Assembly (NCBI GenBank): GCA_947683425.1
Contig: CANTUQ010000076.1
Coordinates: 1,550,001 to 1,614,000 of the forward strand
Direction of reading: 5' to 3'
DNA: 64,000 nt
Source of the DNA: Excoecaria cochinchinensis
Lineage: Eukaryota > Streptophyta > Magnoliopsida > Malpighiales > Euphorbiaceae
Both the position numbers and the translations under genes were made by a program. Below, piece by piece: positions 11,345 to 22,609 of this stretch. Each line of letters starts with the position of its first letter. The stretch's first letter is position 1. The notes under the pieces are model-generated. The model saw nothing but the letters and a program-made list of their open reading frames with translations, did not search any database and had not been told where the DNA came from.

Positions 11345-12571
11345 TTAGCCATGGAACCTTTTTAGTCTATTGACATTGACCGGGTCTTTAAACTCATTCC
11401 CATCGCTGTCCATTAAGATTCCTACTCCCTTTGTTAGCAACTTTTTCAAAATGAATGGGCCTTCCCAGGTTGGCCTAAATTTTCCTCTTATGTCTGGCAT
11501 TCCCGGCCTCATCATCTTAAAGACCAAATCCCTTTCTTTTAACGGGTGCTTTCGTACCTTCTTGGCAAAGGACGGAGCTAGTCTCTTCTGATAAATGTGA
11601 TTGTGGTAATAGGCTCTCAACCTATCTTCATCCAACAGATTCAACTGCAACAATCGCTGTTGTGCCCATTCTGTTTCTGGAATCTCGGCTTCCATGACTA
11701 CCCTTAAAGATTTTAGCTCAATTTTAACCGGCAAAACTGCTTCGGTTTCGTATACCAGAGGGAATGGTGTTGCTCCCGTAGAGGTTCTGACTATGGTTGT
11801 ATAACCCCAGAGTGCAAAAGGCAGCTTTTTCGCCCAATCTTTATAGCTCTGAACCATCTTGGCCAGTATTCTTTTCACATTCTTGTTCACCGCTTCAACC
11901 GCACCATTAGCTTGGGGACGGTAAGGAGAAGACTTGTGATCCTAGATTCCATACTTCTGAAGCATCTGTTTAGTTTCTGCTAAGAAGTGTACCCCATTAT
12001 CAGATAAAATATGGTGTGGGAGACCATATCTGCATATCAAATTCCGCTCGATGAACTTAGCCATATCCCTAGCATCAATCTTCTTGAAAGATTCAGCTTC
12101 GACCCACTTAGTGAAATAATCAATGGCAACTATAATGAACCTGTGCCCATTAGAAGCTGTAGGATGTATCTCGCCTATGATATATATCCCCCAAACTGCA
12201 AATGGCCATGGAGATATCAAATTATGTAGCTCTAAAACTGGCACATGCCTCAAATTCGCGTATTGCTGGCATAACTGGCATTGCTTCACATATTTTGAAT
12301 AATCCGTATCCATTGTGAGCCAATAGAATCCTTGGCACATGATCTTCTTTGCTAAGGCTAAGCCATTCATGTGAGCTCCACAGACTTCGGCATGAACCTC
12401 TTCCATAACCTTTTCAGCTTCTTTCTCCACCAAACATCTTAACTGGATACCATCGGCTTGCCTTTTATACAAAGTGCCATTTACACTGATGAATTGTGTG
12501 GACAACTTCCGAATCATCCTTTGGTCTTTCTTAGTGGCTTCCTCTGGAAAAACTGACCGTTCTAAGTAATT
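11345..12571 (-). pseudogene. pol: TatT1 integrase, one stop and one catalytic change
   Basis: Read from 12571 down to 11345. It shows the zinc-binding region (a His pair near HAEVCGAH and CQLCQQ), the catalytic core, and a C-terminal part ending in DPVNVNRLKRFHG. The core has SDNGVHF (second aspartate) and the PQANGAVEA glutamate block. At the first catalytic position it reads WGIYIIGE (codon 12182-12184), where TatT2 reads WGIDIIGE, so the first aspartate is tyrosine. A stop at 11942-11944 falls at a glutamine codon kept by TatT2. Integrase follows the additional RNase H domain, as expected for the Tat lineage. No chromodomain is visible. Confidence 0.88.
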
Positions 12572-13081
12572 CTAAATGTCGTAGTACCAAGGGTTTCCAT
12601 CGGTGGGCCCAACATCCATCACCTGCTCGGCTTCAAAATAAGGCTTTTTTGAGCTAGAGATTAGCACGGGTTTCATAGCAACCCCCATTGGATTATCCCA
12701 CATGGACACTAATGTCGCTAGAGCATCAGCCAATTGATTCTCATCCCTGGGGATGAAGTGAAAGGTGCAAGTCTCAAACTGGCTACTCAACATTCTCAAG
12801 TGCTTCACATAAGGTAACAGCCCCTCTTCCTTAACTGTCCATTCCCCTCTAATCTGATGAATTACCAATGAAGAATCTCCGAAGACTTCTGCGGTCTTTG
12901 CCCCTAGAGAAAGCAGTGCTTCCAATCCGAAGATGCAAGCCTCATATTCTGCTTCATTATTGGTCGCCTTGTACCTCAACTTTTTGGCTAATTGAAGCTT
13001 TTCACCATCCGGGGTCGTAAGAATGATCCCCGCTCCTGCCCCTTTACTGTTGACTGCCCCGTCGAAGAAGAATTGCCACCC
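12572..13081 (-). pseudogene. pol: TatT1 additional RNase H domain
   Basis: A second RNase H-like domain between the usual RNase H and integrase. It begins with FFDGAVNSKGAGAG and continues with ATNNEAEYEACIFGLEAL and the block ending RDENQLADALATL, the pattern of cellular/archaeal-type RNase H. Such a dual RNase H arrangement is characteristic of the Tat lineage. The frame is open from 13081 to the stop at 12572-12574, a glutamine position in TatT2 (context YYDI). The preceding stop at 13082-13084 is also at a glutamine position (context AIAV). Confidence 0.85.
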
Positions 13082-13585
13082 TTATACTGCTATGGCCATG
13101 ACATCTTCATCTGGAAAATTGTTCTCGAACTGGTCTCCCTCAATAGGATGTTCAGCCAAGAACTCAGCTACAACTCTTCCTTTAATGGTTTTACTGGTGA
13201 TGTATTCGATATCGAACTCCTGCAACAATAGTAACCACCTTCCCATCTTTCCTAGCAGAGAGGGCGCTTCCTGAAGGTACCTAAGCGGGTTATGCTTGGC
13301 AACCGCTTGCACACTGAAAGAATGAAAGCAGTGTCGCAACTTCTTAGAAGCCCAAATAACTGCCAAGCAAATCTTTTCTACTTCAACATATTTGGCTTCA
13401 TATGTTAGGAATTTCTTGCTAAGATAGTAAACAGCAAACTCCACCCCAAAGTCATCCTCCTGGGCCATCATGGCACCCGCTGAATTGTCTTCTATTGTAA
13501 GATACAGGATTAATGGTTTGGCACGACGTGGTGGTCTTAAAACTGGAGGATTCAGGAGATAATCCTTAAAAGTATCAAAGGCCAA
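13082..13585 (-). pseudogene. pol: TatT1 RNase H domain (Ty3 type)
   Basis: In frame with the reverse transcriptase upstream and separated from it by one stop (13586-13588). It shows LYLTIEDNSAGAMMAQ, VYYLSKKFLTYEAKYVEVEK and LAVIWASKKLRH, the usual conserved blocks for gypsy RNase H, then the connection MGRWLLLLQEFDIEY and VVAEFLAEHP. In this family the first catalytic aspartate commonly lies in the LYL..ED motif. It is otherwise undamaged at the level of visible motifs. Confidence 0.85.
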
Positions 13586-14974
13586 TTAACAATCATTATT
13601 CCACACCACAAGCTGATTCTTCCTAAGAAGCTTGAAGATGGGCTCACATACTGAAGCCAGCTTGGCAATAAACCGGCTGATGTATTGAAGTTTTCCCAGG
13701 AAACTTCTATCCTCTTTCTCTTTTTGAGGCACTGGCATCTCTCTGATGGCCCTGACCTTGTTAGGATCTACTTCAATTCCTCTCTGGCTTACTACATGGC
13801 CTAATAGCTTACCCGAGGTAACTCCAAAAATGCACTTCTTGGGATTGAGGTGCAGATCATACTTATTGATCCTTTGAAAGAACTTTTCCAAAGCCTTGAA
13901 GTAACCCTCTCTGGTAGCTTTGATCATCATGTCGTCAACATACACCTCCACTTCCTTGTGGATCAAATCATTGAGAACTCTGGTGGCCATCTTCTGATAG
14001 GTCGCTCCTGCATTCTTTAGTCCGAAAGGCATGACCCGGTTAGCAAATGTACCCCATTCGGTTATGAAAGCTGTCTTTATTCGATCCACTATCTTGTTAA
14101 GGATTTGATTGTACCCTGCGTACCCGTCCACGAAGCTGTACATCATGCAAGTAGCGGCACTATCTACCAGCATATCAATATGAGGTAGAGGAAAATCATC
14201 TTTCGGGCAGGCTTTGTTCAGGTCTCGATAGTCCACACATACTCGAACTTTTCCATCCTTTTTAGCCACAGGAACTACATTAGCCAGCCACGTCGGGTAT
14301 TTAACCTCTAGTAGAAACTTAGCCTCAATCTGCTTATGGATCTCCTCTTTCACCTTCTGAGCCCATTCTGGCCTAAGTCTTCTGAGCTTTTGCTTGACCG
14401 GTTTACTTTCTGGGTAAGTTGGAATGACATCTCGATTAATTCCCAGCATGTCCTCGTAGGTCCAGGCAAAGACTTTTTCATATTTTTTCAATATTCTCTC
14501 AAATTTTATCCTCTCCTCAGGAGTTATGTCTGATGCTATCAAAATTTCGTTTGGATTCTCCAAAGTTCCGAGATTAAATGCAGTCGTGATAGTTGAGTTA
14601 ATCTCAAAAATGAATGCATAATGTTTATGATCATGTGGAATGAAATCATCAGAAACATCACACAAGTAAGCAAAGTTATTCATCTCATTGATGTAATCAG
14701 AAGCATTAACATTGTCATAAAAACATTCTGTCATAAAAAGACTATCTAAACAACTACTGTCTTCATCTTCTGTCGATGATGATGTTGCAGCTGACTGGGC
14801 TTTGACTTCTTGGCTTGGTGGAGGCTTTTCAACTGCCTCCGGTGAGATCTCCAAATCTTCAAACTTCAGCTCTAGTTCTACCATCTTTTCTTTTCCCTTC
14901 AACCCGGTAGCTAACAGCTTATCAGTGACAATCTCCTCAGGCCCATCCCTGTCCCAAATATTGCACTGAGTCAT
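13586..14974 (-). pseudogene. pol: TatT1 reverse transcriptase, nearly intact
   Basis: A 462-codon open frame. After an acidic linker come the RT blocks: PVKQKLRRLRPEWAQKVKEE, VPVAKKDGKVRVCVDYRDLN, SFVDGYAGYNQI, MPFGLKNAGATYQ and the catalytic motif VYVDDMMI, then LGHVVSQRGIEVDP and the thumb region. All visible catalytic residues are present. It ends at a stop (13586-13588) where TatT2 has glutamine (context DDC). The RT frame continues the upstream G-patch frame without a shift. Confidence 0.9.
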
Positions 14975-15328
14975 GATCTCCTCATCCTATAAGTTCTCTG
15001 CGGGCTTAATAACTCCAACATCCCAGTCAAAGACATCATTGAAAATTTCAAAACCTGGAATGATCTTTCCATCCACCCACTGAGGCTCTTCTTCTCCAGT
15101 ATAAGCACAGACCGAAGATGAGGGAACAAAACTCTCTGAAATGTGGGGAATCTTCTCTGACACTTTTTTCCTACCATGCTCTCCTTTGTAGCCCAGACCC
15201 TTCCGATCTTTCTAGCCTTATGTTGTGATAACATCTTGCAACCCCTGCGAATTTTTACCCAATACAGCCCCTGGGAGGAAGTGCATCCTCTTCATCATGT
15301 TCATCACCTGAGGGCTACCTACCAAGCC
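14975..15328 (-). pseudogene. pol: TatT1 G-patch-like linker between protease and RT
   Basis: 118 codons in the same frame as protease and RT, holding three stops. The G-patch-like core reads LGKNSQGLQDVIT then KDRKGLGYKG, corresponding to an unbroken version in TatT2. G-patch domains are glycine-rich nucleic-acid-binding modules, also known beside the proteases of some retroviruses. The 87-codon open frame at 14971-15234 is an out-of-frame shadow. The stop near 14990 sits at a tryptophan kept in TatT2 (context ENFWDEE). Confidence 0.75.
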
Positions 15329-16894
15329 CTACTCCTCACCAATCACTGGTACATGAAACCCACTAAATGGCTGATTAGAGATCCCTAAGGAAGACACTTG
15401 GTTCTCTCTCGCTGCTTTAATGGTCACCACCTCCCCTTCATGAGGTATCTTTACCATTTGATGTAGGGTGGATGGCACTCCTCCCAATTTATGGAACCAT
15501 GGCCTTCCAAGCAGAGCTGAGAAATTTACTGGGATAGGCCAGACCACAAATTCTGCTTCTGTCTCAATGGGCCCAGTCCTAACTAGAGCTCTAAATGTTC
15601 CCAATGCCTGTCTCCGAGAATTGTCGTAGGCTATGATGGTCATATCAGACTTACTCAACATACTCTCGTCCAGCCCAAAAGCCTGAAGTGCCACCAAAGG
15701 GCAGACATTTATGGATGACCCATCATCAACCATAACACAAGCGGTATGCTTGCTATTAATTTGAGCCTTGATGTATAGTGGTCGGTTGTGATTACGGCCT
15801 TCAGCTGGCAAATCTGCGTTAAAAAACACCAGCCTTTCCCCTGATCCCCCCTTGATGAGATCTAGCAGCTCGGATGGAGAAATTGTGGTGGCTACGGTGG
15901 ACTCACTCAAAGCCTCAACTAACTTCTGTCTATAAGAAGGGGACTGCCTTAGAAGGTCCCAAATAGATATCTGAGCCGTGGTCTTTTTCAGCTGCTTTAC
16001 TATGGGATTTTCTTTCGGCTCCTTCTCCACAGGTGCTTGCACTGAGTCCTGTTGCTTCTCAACTTCGGGGACCACTCTCCCACTTCTTATTACAACCCCA
16101 ACTCTTTCCTCCTCCTCTGAATCCCATGGATCCGTGAACTCTCCATCTTTCTCCTCTTTATCTTCATCTCTACTCTCACTAGTGGACCAACAGTCTATCG
16201 CCGCCACGGGCATCCCTTCTTCACTTGCCTCAGGGCGAGTGATAGCAAAGTAATCATTTCCATATAAATCTTGAAGGACATACCATTCGGGTAGGCTCGA
16301 CCCAATCATAAAGACAGGCGGTGGCACAGCATTGAAATTGGACTTCTTCTTGCTCTCCCTCTTTTCAGGATCGGTGATCTGCTTACTATCGATTAGATCC
16401 TGAATCTGATGCCTCAGCCTGAAGCAATTGTCTGTCAGATGCCCAGTATGTTGGTGAAAGGCACTGTATTCGTTCTCTTTATGCCCCGGTTCCCCTTGGG
16501 TCCTAGCTGGCCTAGGTGGCAGGGATTGTAGCTTCCCCTCCTTCATCAACCTTTTCAGTACCCATGACAAAGGCCTACCCAAATTCGAGAAGTACCTCTG
16601 ATTCACTCCTGTTGTCGACACCTCAACTGTCTTCCCACTTCTATTACCACTACTGGAACTAGCTGACTTGGTTGCACCTTGATTGTTGTAGCCCTTCTTG
16701 GCATAAGCCTCACTGCTTGCCCTTTTGGCCATATATTCTCCTTCTGCCTCTATAGTAATGTCCTTCAAGGACTCCCAATCTTTCAGCCCCTTCATTTTCA
16801 GTCCATCTCTCAGGTATGGGCTGGCATTCCGAATGAATAATCGGATCTGATTAGGAGTGTCAGGCTTGCGCTTCATCTCCATAACCCGATTCCT
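15329..16894 (-). pseudogene. gag-pol: TatT1 Gag C-terminal part, zinc-knuckle-like region and protease
   Basis: A 517-codon open frame from 16882. It begins in late Gag (SPYLRDGLKMKGLKDWESL). A Cys/His block follows (YSAFHQHTGHLTDNCFRLRH), the usual knuckle-like region of Tat Gag. A long acidic Ser/Glu-rich linker leads to a retropepsin-like domain with VMVDDGSSINVCP (D-D-G in place of the usual D-S/T-G) and FSALLGRPWFH. TatT2 has VIVDDESSINVCP at the same place. The frame ends in a stop at 15329-15331 where TatT2 has glutamine. Confidence 0.85.
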
Positions 16895-17779
16895 CTACCA
16901 AGTGAGGTATTCATGGAAAGACTCCTCAGCCTTCTGCTGCAGCAGCTCTAGATCCTTCAGTATGACCTCCATCTGGGTACTGCAATCGTATTGCTTTAGG
17001 AACTCTTCAGTCAACAAGTCCCAATCTTCTTTGGATCTCCTGTCGAGCCCATGGTACCAGTTAATGGCAGCCCCTGTAAGACTCAAGCAAAAGTACTCTA
17101 TCTTCTGCTTCCTTGTTAAAGTTGTCCCCTTCATGACTAGTGAGGACTGCTTGATGTATGCAACAGGGTCAGAGGTGCCGTCAAATTTCGGAATATCAGG
17201 CATCTTGAAGTTCTGGGGGATCAGATCATCCCTATCCAGCTCACGATCCTTCGGGTTCATTCCCCTTCCTACCGTCATCATCCTTGTCATAGCTTCAAAT
17301 TTCTCCTCCATCTTCCTCCACATTGCTTCCTCCAGCTTAGGCGACTTTCCCATTGCCATCATCTGTTCCTCTTGGTCCTCCCATAAGTCAACCTTAGATT
17401 TAGGGCCTTCTCTATGCTCTATAGGCACTGGTGCTCTTTGCTCAACCACAGGTGGGTCAGCCACAGCAGGGGGATCCTCTCTCACAGCCCCTTGTTCATC
17501 TTGCCCCCTAATAGGAGCAGCAACTTATTGCCCCGCAAGTAGAGCTAAGGTAGTGGCAAGGTTGCCCATCATGGCCATCGTTCTGGCCTCAAACTCTTCC
17601 ATTCTTCTCCTTACTTCCTCGGCGATCATTGCCCTAGTTGCATCAGACCCACTTGATTGGTTAGTCATACTTGTATCAGCTGATGATTCTGAAGAAAAAG
17701 TCTCACTACCCTCTGAAAGAGAATCGAAACTCTGATATGATACTAGTTTTGGTAACCCCAAGAGTGGAATCCTTCTCAA
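16895..17779 (-). pseudogene. gag: TatT1 Gag N-terminal and capsid part
   Basis: Two open stretches in one frame (17779-17525 and 17524-16895) parted by a stop at 17525-17527 at a glutamine kept in TatT2. The N-terminal part has SDATRAMIAEEVRRRMEEFE, likely a coiled coil. The capsid part includes PDIPKFDGTSDPVAYIKQ, LTGAAINWYHGLDRRSKEDW and LTEEFLKQYD, typical of Tat Gag. It ends in a stop at 16895-16897, a tryptophan in TatT2. Similarity to TatT2 extends upstream of the first Met (GPDGRLRR), so the true start may be further upstream. Antisense open frames here (15978-16253, 16857-17735) are shadows. Confidence 0.87.
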
Positions 17780-19228
17780 CCGACCATCAGGACCCCTAAA
17801 CCACCTAGGCGAATTTATGATGGCTGAAAAAAATATATCTCGTTAGGATGATGCATGGTCGAAAATGCAATGCATGGTCGTACTGATGCAGCATAGACAA
17901 ACACATGCAAGCATATAGATCCTTCCAACCTTATTGCCCCAACACACGAGGTAGCATAGTCTCTTTCCTAGGTGGGCTTTATCCAAGGGTTAACAAGGAA
18001 CCCATCAGACACGTATGGTGCATGGTGAAAAACCGGCAGCATAACATCTCTTATCTAATGTACACACATATGAGTGTTTGGCCATTATGTATTTGAACAC
18101 CTCAATTAAATTAAGATGGGCCTACCGGGCATGAAAGCCTTTGATGAAAGACCATTTAATTTAACTGATCTTGTTCAATATGTAACGGCCCACATAGCAA
18201 GCACGGTATTATGGTACATTTCACCTAGTGGAAGTATATATTGCCAATACATGAGCTTTAGTCAAAGGTAGTGAAACTTTAGGGTTACCCAAGCATGGTC
18301 CCTGCCAACGGGTCTAGCTCATCACGAGCATAACGACCGATTGGGTCACCATTTGATATACCATAAGGTACGAGGCTTGTCTGGTGATTATCCTTAACAC
18401 TTCCCCACATTAAGTGAACGTAGGGTTGTCCTTTGGGAATGCACCGGGGTTAAAATAGGGACCAAACTAGCATAATCTAAGGCTCTAGCATGGATGCAAT
18501 GCAATTTCAAAAAGAGATGAAATTTCCAAATTAAAACTCAATTGTAAATTTTAACCAAGGTACTTTCGAAGGGAAGTCTCTTAGTCCCCACGAGGTAGCA
18601 TAGTCTCTTTCCTAGGTGGGCTTTATCCAAGGGTTAACAAGGAACCCATCAGACACGTATAGTGCATGGTGAAAAACCGGCAGCATAACATCTCTTATCT
18701 AATGTACACACATATGAGTGTTTGGCCATTATGTATTTGAACACCTCAATTAAATTAAGATGGGCCTACCAGGCATGAAAGCCTTTGATGAAAGACCATT
18801 TAATTTAATTGATCTTATTCAATATGTAACGGCCCACATAGCAAGCACGGTATTATGGTACATTTCACCTAGTGGAAGTATCTATTGCCAATACATGAGC
18901 TTTAATCAAAGGTAGTGTAACTTTAGGGTTACCCAAGCATAGTCCCTGCCAACGGGTCTAGCTCATCACGAGCATAACGACCGATTGGGTCACCATTTGA
19001 TATACCATAAGGTACGAGGCTTGTCTGGTGATTATCCTTAACACTTCCCCACATTAAGTGAACGTAGGGATGTCCTTTGGGAATGCACCGGGGTTAAAAT
19101 AGGGACCAAACTAGCATAATCTAAGGCTCTAGCATGGATGCAATGCAATTTCAAAAAGAGATGAAATTTCCAAATTAAAACTCAATTGTAAATTTTAACC
19201 AAGGTACTTTCGAAGGGAAGTCTCTTAG
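17780..19228 (-). other. TatT1 5' leader between PBS and gag
   Basis: Non-coding leader of TatT1. It is about twice as long as the TatT2 leader (32601-33348) because a 644-bp segment is tandemly duplicated. The rest matches TatT2 closely. Just upstream of the Gag-like region the coding strand has ATATATTTTTTTCAG followed by CC, which resembles a splice acceptor, but TatT2 does not keep it. Confidence 0.7.
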
Positions 19229-19232
19229 TCAC
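17945..19232. repeat. Tandem duplication, 2 x 644 bp, in TatT1 leader
   Basis: The word CACGAGGTAGCATAGTC starts at 17945 and again at 18589, and the two copies run in step for 644 bp with only scattered base changes, to about 19232. The break falls next to the primer binding region. TatT2 has only one copy at its equivalent site. Confidence 0.92.
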
Positions 19233-19247
19233 AAGTGGAGTCGCCAC
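19229..19247 (-). promoter_or_regulatory. TatT1 primer binding site, tRNA-Arg type, decayed
   Basis: Next to the inner edge of the right LTR the minus strand reads TGGCGACTCCACTTGTGAC. The first 13 bases match the tRNA-Arg-type site seen complete in TatT2; the rest has drifted or was altered at the 644-bp duplication boundary. Confidence 0.75.
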
Positions 19248-20732
19248 TGTGACACGTGCCAAACCCCGTGGCCCCCGAAAGCCCACCTTTAGGGTGATCG
19301 AGATTCAAGAAAACTTGTAAGGTATTTACAAGTGCATCTATTTTGGGCAACAAGGAGATTTCATGGAGTTGCCACCCATTAAAACATTGGGAAAGTTCGT
19401 CTCACCTCAGTGAGCCTAAGACGGCGCATATTATCCATTTTGGGCAAACCTAAGGGGTCTTGGAGGCATTCACCCCAATAGAACATTGGAATGACCTTCT
19501 AACCCTAAGGAGCCTATGATTGTAAATTGAGTCTTTCGGTGGGACACAAGAGGTATCTTGGATATCCCATTCCAATGAAACATCGGAATGGCCCTCTCGC
19601 CTCGTTGAGCCCAAAGACTAGAGATGGTTCGGGACTTCCCATTTATTCATACCTTGATTAAGTTTATAATTGAGTTTTGAATTTAGCATTTCATCCCTTT
19701 TCTCATTCAATTTTAATGCAATTTAATTAAATGCACATGTCAAACACATAATAAAAGCGATAAATAAAGTAAATGAAAGCAAAATAAATTACAACAAAAA
19801 CTAGGGGCGGAATACAACCCCCATTTGTAAATAAAATACAATTCATACATAAATCGGGCTATTTATTAAAATGAGGACGTTGGTCCTCTCATGCTTAATT
19901 AAAGAAAATAATTTTCAAGTGACAATTTATTTTGGATGAAAAAAGTTAGGACATTGGTCCCATTATTTAGAAAAAAACAAATTAATTAAGTAGAAATATT
20001 TTTGAGGTTTTTTTAATTAACGTGCATAAAAAATAATTTATTTCAAATTACATATTAAATAAAATAATGAAAGCAAAGTAATGAAAATAATAAAGAAATA
20101 ACCAATCAACTCCCAAATGGATCTTCAAATCTTCATGGGCTCCCATTTGGTATGGAAAATACTCACACATAAAAATAAGTATTGAAATAAGAGAAAAAAA
20201 CAAATAAAAGTGAAGTTAGTAAAAAATTAGTTAAACATATAACATGAAAACAATTAAATTAAGGCAATCAAAATTGCATCATGTATGACAAGCCAATTAA
20301 AATGACATAATAAAAATATGCAATCTAATTAATTAACAATTTAGCATGCATAAAAGATAATATAATAATAATAATAATAAAATTCAACATGCATAAACAA
20401 GCATAAAATAATGATGATAGAATTTAACATGCATGAAAACATAAAATAACAACAATAACATCCAATCATGCATAAAAAATATAATATACATGAAATTCAG
20501 CATGCATAAGAAATACAAATAATAATATTATTAATAATGATACTAGTATCAAATGATAGCAATAAACAAGGATAATAAAACTTATAATAATAAAACTAAC
20601 AATTGCAACTATAATAATAACAATAATAAACATAATGAAACCAAAGAGTATTAAACAACCCAAATTAAGCATGCAAGAATAAAATAGTATATGGCAAACT
20701 AATAAAACATGTTAAAACATGGCAAATAATAC

Positions 20733-20877
<145 letters not shown>

Positions 20878-21746
20878 ATCAAAGAAGATGAACAATTCAA
20901 TTAAATATGGAAGAATAAAATGAAAATAAAATATACCAATTATGCTAAAACATGTTAAATGATAGTACTAATAATATATATGGACAAAAAATGATGACAA
21001 TAATATGAACATGAACAATTAAATAAGAAATAAGAAATAAGAAATAATAATATGAACAATTAAATAAAAAATAAGAAATATGAACAATTAAATAATAGAT
21101 CTAAAAGAATTCACATGATAATTAATTAAATAAAAACAAAAGAATAAGAAAATAAGGAGAAAATGATAGAACTAAAAGAATTTACATGTTAACTAATTAA
21201 TTGGAAACTAAAAAATTAAATTAAGAAATTGAGCCAAGAATGTTTACCCTCAAAATTAGCTTGATGAAATGAAGGTAAGGAGATCCAATTCCTTGTCTTG
21301 ATTTGAAAAATATGACTAGAAAAATAAAATATCAAGAGTGATTTTTTACTCAAGAACAAACAATTAGTTTATTTGTCTTAAAGGAAAAAATTGTTAATTT
21401 AAAAGAAGAAAGTCACCAAGAACAAAAATTATTATTATTTTTGCCTTGATAATCTTATTGGAAAAGTTCTTTAGAAAATTTGAGAGAATTTGCTTGAGAG
21501 AAGAAAGAAGAAGAAAAGTAATTTCTAAAGAAAATCCCCTTCATTTTCTCTTAAAAATTCCTTTTTATCCCTCTCCCAAAATCAGAATTTTTAATGAAAG
21601 AATTAAAGTAAATTAATTTCAATAAAAGTAAAAAACTGAAGAAAATCAAAGGTTTGGAATTTTAAAAGTTTTACCATTGAATTCTACAAAACAAATTGAA
21701 GAAAACTGAATTTTTGGGGCCAAAATGGCCAAAAACGGCAAAAATG

Positions 21747-21862
21747 GGCGACAGGGGCGAGGGACGCCCCGTCGGAGCGCGCGTCGTCGCCCGCGCGCGC
21801 GGGCGACGCTTAAGGCGTCGCTCACCCAGCGCATGCTGGGCGCTGCCGCGCGTGACGTTCGC
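21747..21862. repeat. GC-rich palindromic tract in TatT1 right LTR
   Basis: Counterpart of 8983-9110. It shares GGGACGCCCCGTC and the CGCGCGCG core but is shorter and rearranged towards CCAGCGCATGCTGGGCGC. Confidence 0.75.
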
Positions 21863-22108
21863 TGATTTTAATTTTTTTTTAATTTTCTATAAAACACAAA
21901 AAAAATTAAAAACTCACTTTTTTACACCAAAAATAATTTTTACAACATTTTAAAAATATTTTTAAAATAAATTTTTATTTATTCCTAACAAATCAAACGA
22001 CAAGGAAATTATCACTTATGACTTTCATTCTTTTTGCCTATAAATCGGCACACTTAATTTCATCATTGGGTAATCCTGATCAAGGCTACTCGGGACCCGG
22101 TGTCTACA

Positions 22109-22609
22109 CCATGCATCCAGGTGGCAATAAGATGTATCAGGATTTGAAACAGCTTTATTGGTGGCTTGGTATGAAGAAAGATGTGGTTGAGTATTTTTCT
22201 AAGTGCTTGACTTATCAGTAAGTGAAAGCGGAACATCAAGTTCCATCGGGTTTGTTGAATCCTATTCCGATTCCATAGTGGAAACGGGATAACATTACCA
22301 TGGATTTTGTCACAGGTCTTCCAATGACATCTAAATAGCACGATTCGGTATGGGTGATCGTTGATCATTTTCCAAGTCGGCCCATTTTATACCGATTCGA
22401 CTTGATTACTATATGGATCAATTGGCTGAACTATATGTAAATGAGATTGTGTGACTTCATGGTATTCCTTTATCCATTGTATCTGATCGAGACCCGAGGT
22501 TTACTTTTAAGTTCTTGAAAGGATTGCAATCTGCACTTGGTACAAGACTACATTTCACTATAGCTTTTCACCCGCAGACTGATGGGCAGTCAGAAAGGGT
22601 AATTTAAGT
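22109..22609 (+). pseudogene. pol: TekA integrase catalytic core (copy 2, true continuation)
   Basis: Follows on from TekA pol at 6570 once TatT1 is removed. It holds HPGGNKMYQDLKQ, CLTYQ (the second zinc cysteine pair is damaged; copy 1 has CLTCQ), TMDFVTGLP, then beyond the duplicated part YVNEIV, SIVSDRDPRF (second aspartate) and HPQTDGQSERV (glutamate). Stops are present at glutamine-type positions and one where arginine is expected. TatT2 is inserted right after QSERV; the continuation is at 35264. Confidence 0.87.

Noticed and set aside
14971..15234. 87-codon open frame as a separate gene
   Set aside because: It is out of frame with the G-patch linker, which aligns with TatT2 in the frame that continues into RT.
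15978..17735. Long antisense open frames over TatT1 gag (91 and 292 codons)
   Set aside because: They run opposite to conserved Gag coding, are Ser/Leu-rich as expected for antisense of acidic coding, and the TatT2 counterparts (30735-31094, 32038-32496) are broken at different places.
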